From positions 248,001 to 312,000 of the forward strand of contig CAVRBT010000010.1 of assembly GCA_963719275.1 (NCBI GenBank): a stretch of 64,000 nucleotides of DNA, written 5' to 3'. The notes below the pieces were generated by a model. The model had not been told where the DNA came from and did no database searches. It saw only the letters and a program-made list of their open reading frames with translations. A program made the position numbers and the translations under genes. Origin of the DNA: AC-32 sp963719275 (GTDB taxonomy: Bacteria; Actinomycetota; Thermoleophilia; Gaiellales; Gaiellaceae). Shown piece after piece: positions 40,848 through 49,141 of this stretch (the stretch's first letter is position 1; the number at the start of each line of letters is the position of its first letter).

Positions 40848-41204
40848 ATGAGGAAGGTCGAGGCCGTCGTCCTGCGCGAGCGGGTCGAGATCGTGATCGA
40901 CGCGGTCGAGGAGCAGACCGGGCACGTGGGAGTCACCGTCGTCGAGGCGGTCGGCCACGGCCGGCAACGCGGGATCACGCATGAGTACCGCGGGCGCGTC
41001 TTCGAGTCGCGCTTCCTGCCGAAGGCGCTGCTCACCTTCGTCGTCGCCGACGAGCTCGCGGCCGCCGTCGCGGCGACGGTCGCCGACGCCGCGCGCAGCG
41101 GCAACGACTGCGGCGACGGCCTCGTCTGGACGACCGCGGTCGACCACGTCACCCACAACCGCACCGGCCTCCCGCTGCGCCGAGCGGAGGAGGAAGCCGC
41201 ATGA
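40848..41204 (+). CDS. glnK: PII-type nitrogen regulatory protein with Phe at the modification site
   Basis: The 118-residue protein follows the PII pattern: MRKVEAVVLRERVEIVIDAV, the T-loop region GHGRQRGITHEYRGRVFESRFLPK and the B/C-loop GDGLVW with RTG near the end. Relative to mycobacterial GlnB the Tyr46 equivalent is present (HEYRG), but the Tyr51 equivalent, the site of uridylylation or adenylylation, is Phe (RVFES), and the ATP-binding Lys of GDGKVW is Leu. It overlaps the amtB start, so it should still control Amt, but probably without covalent modification. ATG 40848 was chosen at the first strand. Confidence 0.88.
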   Translation: MRKVEAVVLRERVEIVIDAVEEQTGHVGVTVVEAVGHGRQRGITHEYRGRVFESRFLPKALLTFVVADELAAAVAATVADAARSGNDCGDGLVWTTAVDHVTHNRTGLPLRRAEEEAA

Positions 41205-42593
41205 AGAACTCCGACCTTCTGCTGGCCGCGAACACCCTCTGGGTCGTCGTCGCGGCCGTGCTCGTGATGTTCATGCAGGCGGGCTTCGCCTTCCTCGAGG
41301 CGGGGCTAACGCGCATGAAGAACGCCGCGCACATCGCCGGCAAGAACGTCCTGATCTTCGGTGTCTGCTCGCTCGTCTACTGGGCGGTCGGCTTCGGGAT
41401 CGCCTTCGGCGACGGCAACGCGCTGATCGGCACCGGCGGCTTCGCGCCCTCGGTGGACTCGCTGCTCGCGATCGGCGAGGCGCCCTACTCCTTCTTCACA
41501 ACCATTCCCGGCGCGGCCGGCTACATGTTCGAGGTCGTCTTCGCCGGCGTCTCGCTCGCGATCGTCTGGGGCGCGATGGCCGAGCGCGCGAAGCTCTGGG
41601 TCTACTTCGTCTTCGGCGCCGTCATTCACCCTGATCTACTCCGTCACGTCGCACTGGGTCTGGGGCGGCGGCTGGCTGTTCGGGCTCGGGATGCAGGACT
41701 TCGCCGGCTCGACCGTCGTCCACTACCAGGGCGCGCTGGCCGCGCTGGCGGGCGCACTGCTGCTCGGCCCTCGGATCGGCAAGTTCGAGGGCGGCCGCGG
41801 GAACCCGATTCCCGGCCACAACATCCCCTACGCCGTGCTGGGGACGATCATCCTCTGGTTCGGCTGGTTCGGCTTCAACCCGGGCTCGACGCTCGGCGTC
41901 ATCACCGGAGACCGTGTCGGCTTCTTCGCCTACGTCGCGCTGACGACGAACCTCGCGGCCGCGGCCGGCGCGGTCAGCGGCGCGATCACGGCCTGGTTGG
42001 TGCTGCGCAAGCCGGACATCTCGATGATGCTGAACGGCGTCCTCGCCGCTCTCGTGGCGGTCACTGCCGCAAGCGGGTTCGTGGCGCCATGGGCCGCGGT
42101 CGTGATCGGCCTCGTCTCGGGCGTGATCGCGGTCGTCGGGGTGCTCGCGGTCGAGCGGATCGGGATCGACGACCCGATCGGCGCAGTCGCCGTCCACGGC
42201 GTGTCCGGCGTGTGGGGCACGGTCGCGACCGGCCTCTTCGCCGTTCCTGCGCTGGCGGCGACGCTCAACACCGGCCGGGGCGGCTTCGTCTACACCGGCT
42301 CGCTGCACCAGGTCTGGGTGCAGCTGCTCGGGCTCGCTGCCGTGGGCGCGTTCACGTTCAGCGCCTCGTTCGGCTGCCTCTGGACTATGAAGCGCCTCTG
42401 GGGGATCCGCGTCGAGGAAGAGACGGAGACCGCCGGCCTCGACGTCAGCGAGCACGGCATGTGGGGCTACCCCGAGTTCTACATCCCGGTTCCAGGCGGT
42501 TACGGCACGGAGTCGCACGGCCATCTGCTCGGTCATGCGCATTCGCACCAGCCGCCGTCGTCACCACCACGATCGGTCGAGGAGGCCGCATGA
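41201..42593 (+). CDS. amtB: ammonium transporter (frameshifted)
   Basis: This is an Amt/Rh-family channel with about 11 helices. The N-terminal part (TLWVVVAAVLVMFMQAGFAF) and the C-terminal part (VHYQGALAALAGALLLGPRI, GWFGFNPGSTLG, AVAVHGVSGVWGT) are both intact. One extra T at 41632 separates GAVIHP from IYSVTSHWVWGGGWLFGLG. The break is probably a sequencing insertion. ATG 41201 overlaps the glnK stop, and the end overlaps the zinc-ribbon gene. The pair GlnK-Amt is the standard ammonium uptake and gating unit. Confidence 0.9.
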
Positions 42594-42733
42594 AGGACGA
42601 CGCCAGATGCACCTGCGAGAAGCCGCTCCTGCGGGAGCGCTCCGACCAGAAGGGCTCGAGCCAGAGCTGGTGCGGGCGCTGCAAGCGCCCGCTCGCCCTG
42701 CGTCCGGCCGGCTTCCGCAGCGCGTTCGCTTGA
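42590..42733 (+). CDS. 47-residue zinc-ribbon-like protein coupled to amtB
   Basis: ATG 42590 overlaps the amtB stop as ATGA. The peptide MKDDARCTCEKPLLRERSDQ continues to SWCGRCKRPLALRP and carries two Cys pairs (CTC and CGRC) spaced like a small zinc ribbon, with a strongly basic C-terminus. It is absent from longer-gene annotation because of its size, but composition and coupling support a real gene. A role in nitrogen control or RNA binding is only a guess. Confidence 0.65.
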   Translation: MKDDARCTCEKPLLRERSDQKGSSQSWCGRCKRPLALRPAGFRSAFA

Positions 42734-42734
42734 G

Positions 42735-42755
42735 CAAGTAACAGTCTGTTACTTG
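42735..42755. repeat. palindromic repeat, copy 2
   Basis: CAAGTAACAG-T-CTGTTACTTG is a perfect 21-bp palindrome with a central T. Nineteen bases are identical to the copy at 11525-11543. It begins directly after the zinc-ribbon stop codon and lies 21 bp before the sulfurtransferase start. Confidence 0.8.
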
Positions 42756-42776
42756 AACTTCGGGCACGATCGAAGG

Positions 42777-43472
42777 GTGCGCTACCAGTTCGTGGACTGC
42801 CGCTGGGAGCTCGACTCGCCCGGTCGCGGGCGGGAGCTGTACCTCGAAGGGCACATTCCGGGAGCGTCGTTCCTGGACGTCGACGAAGACCTGGCCGCGC
42901 CGCCGGGCCCACGCGGGCGGCACCCGCTTCCCGAGGCCGACGACTTCGCGCAAGCGGCATCTCGCGCCGGGATCGGCGACGGGGCCTTCGTCGTCGCCTA
43001 CGGGAACATGGGCGGCGCGGAACGGCTCTGGTGGCTGCTGCGCCACTTCGGCCACGACGACTGCGCCGTGCTGGAGCTCGACGCCTGGCGCGGCCCGCTC
43101 CGGGCAGGCGAGGAGGCGATCGAACCGGCCGACTTCACGCCGCGCCTGCGCGAGGGCGACACGATCGAGCCCAGCGAGCTGGCGGAGCGGCTCGATGAGC
43201 TCGTGGTCGTCGACGCGCGCAGGCCGGAGCGCTTCCGAGGTGAGGAAAACCCCATCGACCTGGTTCCCGGCCGCGTCCCGGGCGCGCGCAGCGCCCCGTG
43301 GGACGAGCCGTTGCCGGAGCTGCCCGAGGGCGAGCTCGTCGCCTACTGCGGCTCCGGCGTGACGGCCTGCGTCACCCTCCACCGCCTCTGGCTCTCCGGG
43401 CGCGAGGGACGGCTCTACCCCGGCTCCTGGAGCGAGTGGGAGCAGCTCGGGCTGCCGATCACGCGAGGCTGA
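42777..43472 (+). CDS. rhodanese-type sulfurtransferase (two-domain)
   Basis: The 231-residue protein has two rhodanese domains: an N-terminal inactive one (YQFVDCRWELDSPGRGRELY, LEGHIPGASFLDVDEDLAAP) and a C-terminal one with the persulfide Cys in VAYCGSGVTACVTL. It is of the thiosulfate/3-mercaptopyruvate sulfurtransferase type. GTG 42777 is preceded by GAAGG and starts at the first strand; a TTG at 42753 lies inside the palindrome and is less likely. It converges with the SIMPL gene (stops overlap by about 14 bp). Confidence 0.9.
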   Translation: MRYQFVDCRWELDSPGRGRELYLEGHIPGASFLDVDEDLAAPPGPRGRHPLPEADDFAQAASRAGIGDGAFVVAYGNMGGAERLWWLLRHFGHDDCAVLELDAWRGPLRAGEEAIEPADFTPRLREGDTIEPSELAERLDELVVVDARRPERFRGEENPIDLVPGRVPGARSAPWDEPLPELPEGELVAYCGSGVTACVTLHRLWLSGREGRLYPGSWSEWEQLGLPITRG

Positions 43473-44165
43473 AGGTCACCGTCACCGTGGCCTGAACCCG
43501 CTGCTTGCCCGGCTCGACGGGGGTCGTCATCTCCGCCGCAGCGCGCATGTCGAGCGGCATCGGTTCGGGCTGCGACATCGAGGGTCCCTCCTCGATTCGA
43601 AGCACCCGTCCCAGGCTCGCACCCGCCTCGCCGGCGAGCGTGGCGGCCTTCAGCCGCGCGTCGGCGAACGCCTTCTTCAAGGCGCTCCGGTAGAGCTCGT
43701 CGCGGTCGCCGCGCTCGAAGCTCGGGCCCGAGGTCTCGCTCGCGCCGGCCGCCACGGCCGCGTCGATCAACCGCCCGGCGGCGCGAACGTCCTGCACGTG
43801 CACCTGGACGGACGAGTGTGCGGTGAAGCCGTCCTGCTCGCCGTGCTCGTTCCAGCGCGGCGAAACCGAGACGTCCTGCGTCTGCAGGTCGGCCTTGGCC
43901 ACCCCCGCGGAGCGGAGCGCCTGGATGATGCGGGCCGCCTTCGAAGCGTTCGCGGCAAGCGCCGCCTGCGCCGTGACGGCATTGCTGGAGACACCGGCGG
44001 AGAAGCCGGCCCGGTTCGGCACGACCTGGACGCTCGCCGTCCCGGTCACGGTGACGCTGCGGTGTCGGGCGCCGCGCCGTGGGCGGTATCGGGCCGGCCG
44101 ACGCCTGCGAAGGCGACCGCCGCCGCGAGCCCACCCGCGACCAGCGCCAACTGCACGAGTCTCAT
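43459..44165 (-). CDS. SIMPL (DUF541) periplasmic protein (frameshifted after signal peptide)
   Basis: The mature part is a SIMPL/DUF541 protein (TGTASVQVVPNRAGFSAGVS, ADLQTQDVSVSPRWNEHGEQ, LKKAFADARLKAATLAGEAG, ending VQATVTVTFSLA). Directly upstream, in another frame, ATG 44165 with GGAGG spacing starts a clear signal peptide (MRLVQLALVAGGLAAAVAFA). The frames join only if one base is missing or two are extra near 44050-44062. An indel in the assembly is therefore likely. Members are secreted or periplasmic, of poorly defined function (oxidative stress, outer-layer integrity). Confidence 0.75.
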
Positions 44166-44226
44166 CGGGAGTCCTCCCGGTTCGGATTGCGCGGGAGGTA
44201 CGCCGCCGGACTACGCCGACGTCACG

Positions 44227-44757
44227 TCAACCGGTCGCGACTGCAGGTGCAGAGTCGCCGAACGCCGTCAGGTAGGGCTGCCAGCGGTTCGGGATCTTCG
44301 GCGTCGCGAGGTGGATGAAGAGCACCGGCGCAGGCGCGCGCGGAGGCTTCCGCAGCGTCATCTCGACCTCGTCGGGCAGGCGGTTGCCCTTGCGCATGTT
44401 GCACGGCGCGCACGAGGTGACGACGTTCTCCCAGACCGACCCGCCCCCGCGGCTACGCGGCACGACGTGGTCGAGGGTCAGGCGCCCGTTGGTCGTGCCG
44501 CAGTACATGCAGCGCCAGCCGTCCCGGGCGAACAGCGCCCGCCGCGAGATCTTCCGCTGCAGCGTGCGCGGCACGCGGACGTACTGGACGAGCCTGATGA
44601 CGTGCGGCCACGGGAAGGCTCCCGTCGCGGATCTGAGAGGCTGGTCGAGCTCCTCGATCACCTCGGCCTTGCCCTTGAACACGAGCACGTGCGCGCGCCG
44701 AACGGTGGTGACGTTCAGCGGCTCGTAGCTGGCGTTGAGGACAAGAACTTGCTGCAC
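44227..44757 (-). CDS. HNH endonuclease family protein
   Basis: The 176-residue protein has the N-terminal VLVLNASYEPLNVTTVRRAH segment typical of a common actinobacterial HNH subgroup and a C-terminal HNH domain: RDGWRCMYCG, LTLDHVVPRSRGGGSVWENV, CAPCNMRKGN with four zinc-binding cysteines and the catalytic His of LDHV. The role is unknown; this subgroup is chromosomal and widespread, not an obvious phage or restriction enzyme. GTG 44757 is preferred over TTG 44760. Confidence 0.88.
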   Translation of the reverse strand: MQQVLVLNASYEPLNVTTVRRAHVLVFKGKAEVIEELDQPLRSATGAFPWPHVIRLVQYVRVPRTLQRKISRRALFARDGWRCMYCGTTNGRLTLDHVVPRSRGGGSVWENVVTSCAPCNMRKGNRLPDEVEMTLRKPPRAPAPVLFIHLATPKIPNRWQPYLTAFGDSAPAVATG

Positions 44758-44836
44758 CAACGGAAGAATTTACCAACGAGCGTGCAGGACTCGGCCGGAG
44801 GCCGAGTGCTCTGCGCGGGTTAGCCCGTAGGGCGTT

Positions 44837-45319
44837 CTACCGGGACATTGCCCTCTCAACGGCCTCCGCCTCTTCGGGCGAAAGCGCGATCGAGGCCTTG
44901 CCGCGGTCGAGCTCCTTCATGTAGATCCGGGCGTAGTCACGACCCTGAATCGCAGTGACGACGACCCCCGTGCGCGCCGAGTCGAGCAATGCCAGCGACG
45001 CTGACTGGTGCCCGCCCGTGTTCTCGTAGGCGTCGTAACGGACGATCGAGCTGTTCGTGACCGAGCCGTCCACCCGCCGGTCGACGCGAACGAGGCCGGC
45101 GGCGATCTCGTCCACCGCGCGGTGCAGGTCGTCGATCCGGCCCTGCAGCGAGACGGCAAAGTCGACGAGGTCGGTCTTGCCGTCGCCGAGCAGCACGGCC
45201 TGGCCCTCCCGCAGCCGCCGCACACGTCTGAGCATCCACACGGCCGCGGCCAGGGCGACGACCGCGACGGCCGCGGCCGCAATCGCAATCCAGGCGGCGG
45301 TCGAGCTGGAGACGCTCAC
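44837..45319 (-). CDS. DUF4446 family membrane protein
   Basis: The 160-residue protein has one N-terminal helix (WIAIAAAAVAVVALAAAVWM), a coiled-coil-like middle (RIDDLHRAVDEIAAGLVRVD) and the conserved DUF4446 end SSIVRYDAYENTGGHQSASL, ALLDSARTGVVVTAIQGRDY, KELDRGKASIALSPEEAEAV. The family is common in Firmicutes and Actinobacteria, of unknown function. It is 3 bp downstream of the following minus-strand gene, so the two are likely one operon. Confidence 0.88.
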   Translation of the reverse strand: MSVSSSTAAWIAIAAAAVAVVALAAAVWMLRRVRRLREGQAVLLGDGKTDLVDFAVSLQGRIDDLHRAVDEIAAGLVRVDRRVDGSVTNSSIVRYDAYENTGGHQSASLALLDSARTGVVVTAIQGRDYARIYMKELDRGKASIALSPEEAEAVERAMSR

Positions 45320-45322
45320 GCG

Positions 45323-46474
45323 TTACGCGACGGAGAAGATGACCGGGTAGTCCGCCGAGTTGTTGTCCGTCTTCGTCTCGCCCTGGACGGGCTGCACCTC
45401 GACCTTCACGGTCGCGGTGGAGCCGAAGTTCACGGCCGGGAAACCCGCGAAGGTGACCGTCTTCTGCTCGCCGGGGTTGATGAAGCCGATCCTCGCCGTC
45501 TTCTTGATGTCGGGCCCGCTCGCCTGCTGGATCGTGAGCGTCACCGGGATGTTCGCCTCCTGGGAGTCGCCCGAGTCCTCGACGGTGACCTGGAAGGTCA
45601 TGTTCGTGCGGACGGTGATCGTGTTGGTGCTGGAGGTGCTCAGCTCCTGGCCCTGCGGCAGCACCTTTGTCGAGACGAGGTTCGTGCCGCGGAGGCCGCC
45701 CTGGCTCGGCGTCACAGAGCCGCCGCGGATCTTGGAGACGACGGTGGCCATCGCCTGGGAGGTAACGAGGTCGGAGCTCTGGAGGAAGTTGGAGTCGGGC
45801 ACGAGCGGCCCGCCGTTTGCGTTCGTGCCGGTCACGCCCTGGCGCTTCAGCTCCGCGGCCGAGGGATCCTTGAACGAGTCGTCGTAGACCACGTCGCTGG
45901 CCAGCAGACGCTGCATCTGCCCCGCGAGCACCGTCCCGGCGCGCGTCGCGTCCTTCACGTTCGCGGTCGCAGCGAGCGCGCTGGCGAGCCCGGTCAACCC
46001 GCTGACGCGGTACTGCAGAGCCTGGATCAGCGCGTTGTGCTCGTCACGCAGCGTTCCCGGCGGCGTGATCTCGCGGGCGCGTTCGACGTCGAGCTGTTCC
46101 TGCCGCGCCAGTCCGGCGATCCGCTGCTCGACCTGCGCCTCCTTCAGGCCCTGCGCAAGCAGTGCCTGGCTAAGCTGCCGGCCGATCTGCTGCGACGACC
46201 CGGTGACCTCGGAGACCTTGGTCATGTAGCCCTTGTAGGTCTTCTCCTTGCTGGCCTCCTGGCAGCTCTGCACCCAGAGCACGAGCAGGACGACGATCAG
46301 GATCGCGAAGGCGATCAGCCCGATCAGGCGCAGCAGGGGGGTGAGGTTCGTGGGGCCGCGCGGCGGCCGTTGCGGCCCGCGGCGCGGGGTGGCCCGCTCC
46401 GTCCGCGACGCCTCCTGCGTCGGCGGCTCGTCCTCGAAGAAGTCGAACTCGATGTCGGTGTCGTGTTCGCTCAT
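45323..46474 (-). CDS. membrane-anchored protein with a CARDB-like domain
   Basis: The 383-residue protein has an acidic, Pro/Arg-rich cytoplasmic N-terminus (SEHDTDIEFDFFEDEPPTQE), one helix (LIGLIAFAILIVVLLVLWVQ), a helical region (LLAQGLKEAQVEQRIAGLAR) and a C-terminal beta domain (NMTFQVTVEDSGDSQEANIP, PGEQKTVTFAGFP, DNNSADYPVIFSVA) resembling CARDB modules. No enzyme motif is visible. It is divergent from the membrane kinase gene and precedes the DUF4446 gene; a cell-envelope role is inferred. Confidence 0.7.
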   Translation of the reverse strand: MSEHDTDIEFDFFEDEPPTQEASRTERATPRRGPQRPPRGPTNLTPLLRLIGLIAFAILIVVLLVLWVQSCQEASKEKTYKGYMTKVSEVTGSSQQIGRQLSQALLAQGLKEAQVEQRIAGLARQEQLDVERAREITPPGTLRDEHNALIQALQYRVSGLTGLASALAATANVKDATRAGTVLAGQMQRLLASDVVYDDSFKDPSAAELKRQGVTGTNANGGPLVPDSNFLQSSDLVTSQAMATVVSKIRGGSVTPSQGGLRGTNLVSTKVLPQGQELSTSSTNTITVRTNMTFQVTVEDSGDSQEANIPVTLTIQQASGPDIKKTARIGFINPGEQKTVTFAGFPAVNFGSTATVKVEVQPVQGETKTDNNSADYPVIFSVA

Positions 46475-46573
46475 GCGCCCGCTGGCCCGGCTTTGCAGGA
46501 AAAAGCCGGCTCACTCTACCGAGTTCGTCGGCCGTGGCAGGAGTCTCGGCGTCGAGCCGAAAACGAGCAATCC

Positions 46574-48178
46574 GTGGCGGAACCTGCAGTTGCGCTGTCC
46601 TCGAGCGAGCTCGTCGCTGAGCGCTACCGGCCCCTGCGCCCACTCGGCAGCGGCGGCTCTGGGTCGGTCTGGCTCGCCCGCGACGAGCACAACGGCCTCG
46701 ACGTCGCCCTCAAGATCGTCCCACGCGAAGGCAAGGCGGCCACGCGCGCAGAGCGCGAGGCGCTTGCGGCGGCGCGCCTGCGCCACGAGCGCTGCCTGCG
46801 CGCCTACGGCTTCGACCGGGACACGCGCAACGTCTACATCTCGTACGAGTACGTGCCCGGCCAGACGATGCGGCAGGCGATGCGGGCCGGCCGGCTCGAC
46901 GACGCGGCCGCCGTGGAGACCGCCGCGCAGGTGCTCGAGGGGCTTGCGCACGCGCACGAGCGCGGGATCGTCCACCGGGACGTAAAGCCCTCGAACGTGC
47001 TGCTCGCGGAGGGAGGCGGCATCTCGGTGCGGCTGCTCGACTTCGGGCTTGCCCAGCTCGCCGAAGAGGAGTCGCTGACCGCGACCGGAGACGTCCCCGG
47101 CACGCTCGCCTACGTCCCACCGGAGCGGCTCGTGCACGGCGAGTCGGGCGGACCGCCGGCCGACGTCTGGGCCGTCGGCGCCATGCTCTGGGAGTCGCTC
47201 GCGGGCTGGCACCCGTTCTGGAACGGGTCCCTGCTGGATACGGCGAAGCGGATCGAGAGCGGCGCGCCGCCGCTCGCGCAGGTACGGCCCGACCTGCCGA
47301 AGCCGCTCTGCTCGCTGGTCGACCGCATGCTGGCGCTCGACCCGGCAGCGCGCCCGCCCGCCGCGCTGCTGGCCCACGAGCTGCGCGACGCATTCGCCGA
47401 GCGGCTGCGGCGGCGCAAGACTCGCCCGACGATCCCGACGCTGAATGTGCCGCTGCGGCTCGCGGCTCCGGCGGCCGCGGCGCTCTTCGCCGGGTGGACC
47501 GTGGCAGAGGTGCCGTTCTACCCGACGCTCTTCGCGCCGCTGCTCGCGCTGCTCGCGGGTGCGCTGACCCTGGTGCGGCCGCGGCTCGGGCTCGCCTTCA
47601 CGCTCGCGGTGCCCGTCTTGCCGCTGGGAAACGCCTCGTCGGGGCTGGCGCTCGTCTACGCCGCCGTCGCCTGCGCCTGGCTCGCCCTCTCCTGGCGCGC
47701 GCCGCGGCAAGGGCTGTTCCTCGCGCTCGGGCCGCTGCTGGCACCCGTGCTCGCCCTCGGCTTGCTCCCGCTGGCCGCGCAGGGAATCGGCAGTCGTGCC
47801 AGGCGGGCCCTCCAGGTCGCGGCGGCGGTGCTGCTGGCAGCGGTGGTCGCCGGACTGCGCCATGCGTCCCTGCCGTTCACGGGCGCGGCGCCGCCGAAGG
47901 GGCTCGGGATCACGGGCAGCGGAGACGCCTTCGCGGTCGCGGAGGCGCTCGTCCACGGTCTGCAGGCGCATCCGGCGCTACTGCTCGAAGCCGGCGTCCT
48001 CGCCGCGGCCGCGGTGGCGATCCCCTACGCACGTGAGCGCGGCCTGTGGGCGATTGCGGGCCTCGGCGCGGGCCTGATGGCCTGCGCAATTCTCCCGATG
48101 CCCGCCGTAGCGGCTACCCCGTTGGTGGTCGCGGCCTGGGGGACCTGCATCGGTCTGGCACTCCAGGCCCGGCGTTAG
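46574..48178 (+). CDS. Ser/Thr protein kinase with multi-helix C-terminal domain
   Basis: The 534-residue protein has an N-terminal Hanks-type kinase domain (about 15-270): G-loop PLRPLGSGGSGSVWLARDE, catalytic loop IVHRDVKPSN, DFG in LLDFGLAQL and APE-like YVPPERL. The C-terminal 240 residues form about 8-10 hydrophobic helices with no PASTA repeats. GTG 46574 is chosen just before the kinase; the much longer upstream frame is shadow of the divergent genes. It stands at the head of the cell-wall cluster, 30 bp before fhaA. The sensory role of the membrane part is unknown. Confidence 0.85.
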   Translation: MAEPAVALSSSELVAERYRPLRPLGSGGSGSVWLARDEHNGLDVALKIVPREGKAATRAEREALAAARLRHERCLRAYGFDRDTRNVYISYEYVPGQTMRQAMRAGRLDDAAAVETAAQVLEGLAHAHERGIVHRDVKPSNVLLAEGGGISVRLLDFGLAQLAEEESLTATGDVPGTLAYVPPERLVHGESGGPPADVWAVGAMLWESLAGWHPFWNGSLLDTAKRIESGAPPLAQVRPDLPKPLCSLVDRMLALDPAARPPAALLAHELRDAFAERLRRRKTRPTIPTLNVPLRLAAPAAAALFAGWTVAEVPFYPTLFAPLLALLAGALTLVRPRLGLAFTLAVPVLPLGNASSGLALVYAAVACAWLALSWRAPRQGLFLALGPLLAPVLALGLLPLAAQGIGSRARRALQVAAAVLLAAVVAGLRHASLPFTGAAPPKGLGITGSGDAFAVAEALVHGLQAHPALLLEAGVLAAAAVAIPYARERGLWAIAGLGAGLMACAILPMPAVAATPLVVAAWGTCIGLALQARR

Positions 48179-48207
48179 CATTCCGGCAGGGGGCATACCC
48201 CGCCCAG

Positions 48208-48978
48208 ATGAGCGTCCTCCGGAACATCGAGCACAAGATCGAGGGCCTGTTCGAAGGTGTCTTCGGGCGCGCCTTCCGCACGCACGTGCAGCCGGTCGAG
48301 CTCGCGCGCAAGCTCGTCAAGGAGATGGAGGACCACCGGGTGATCTCCGTCTCACGGGTGTACGCGCCGAACGAGTACACGGTCTACCTCGCGCCCTCCG
48401 ACCGCGAGCAGTTCGCAAGCTACGAGGAGTCGCTCCGTACCGAGCTGCAGGACTACATCGCGGAGAACGCGCGCCGTGAGCGCTACGAGCTGCTCTCGCC
48501 GCCCGAAGTGAAGTTCGAAACGGACGACGACCTCGAGATGGGCGAGTTCGGGATCGCGACCCGCATGGTTCAGGGCCCCGTCCCGCAGCCGGGCGCACCG
48601 GAGCCGGCGGCCGCGCCGGGAGCGACGATGGTCTACCGCAAACCGGTTGAGACGGAGGCTGTCTCGGCCGAAGAGCTCGGCCTCGGCCGCGAGATCGTCA
48701 GCCTCACCGTCGACGACACCAAGCACGAGCTCGACGGCGGGCGCGCGCTGATCGGCCGCTCGAAGGACTGCGACATCCAGCTCGCCGACCCGAACGTCTC
48801 GCGCAAGCACGCCGAGGTGCGTCAGGAGGGCGCCGCCTACTGGGCCGTCGACCTCGGCTCGACGAACGGCATGGAGGTGAACGGGCGCCGCCAGAAGCGG
48901 GCGAAGCTGCGGCAGGGCGATCGGATCACCCTCGGCTCGACCGAGCTCGTCTTCCGGCGGGAGACGGAGCCGGAATAG
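48208..48978 (+). CDS. fhaA: FhaA-type protein (DUF3662 plus FHA domain)
   Basis: The 256-residue protein has the N-terminal DUF3662 domain (LRNIEHKIEGLFEGVFGRAF, EMEDHRVISVSRVYAPNEYT) and a C-terminal FHA domain with IGRSKDCDIQLADPNVSRKH and DLGSTNGMEVNG. In mycobacteria FhaA binds phosphorylated MviN/RodA-pathway partners and links kinase signalling to peptidoglycan synthesis. The gene order fhaA-fhaB-pstP-rodA-pbpA-pknB matches the mycobacterial cluster. ATG 48208 was chosen at the DUF3662 start. Confidence 0.9.
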   Translation: MSVLRNIEHKIEGLFEGVFGRAFRTHVQPVELARKLVKEMEDHRVISVSRVYAPNEYTVYLAPSDREQFASYEESLRTELQDYIAENARRERYELLSPPEVKFETDDDLEMGEFGIATRMVQGPVPQPGAPEPAAAPGATMVYRKPVETEAVSAEELGLGREIVSLTVDDTKHELDGGRALIGRSKDCDIQLADPNVSRKHAEVRQEGAAYWAVDLGSTNGMEVNGRRQKRAKLRQGDRITLGSTELVFRRETEPE

Positions 48979-49012
48979 TGCCCCTGCCAGTAATGCCGTC
49001 TAGCTTCTGGGT

Positions 49013-49104
49013 CGCGAGCACCAAGCCAGGGGCCGCACTCGTCCGCAGCCAAGGCTGGTTGCCTTGGGAAGGGCGAGGGTGGTTCCTGGCGCCGCGTGAT
49101 CGCG
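49013..49104 (+). ncRNA. nested-stem structured element between fhaA and fhaB (candidate)
   Basis: Four stems nest symmetrically: CGCGA/TCGCG (49013-49017 with 49100-49104), CCAGG/CCTGG (49026-49030 with 49085-49089), CTCGTCC/GGGCGAG (49038-49044 with 49071-49077, one T-G pair) and CCAAGGC/GCCTTGG (49049-49055 with 49061-49067) with a five-base loop. The wobble favours the plus-strand RNA. It lies in the 163-bp gap before the FhaB start and may be a cis-regulatory RNA or mRNA processing element. A 49-residue frame (48993-49142) runs across it but has no recognisable motif. Confidence 0.45.
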
Positions 49105-49141
49105 GGCCAGAAGCAGGCATGTATTGCTGGGAGGGGCACTA

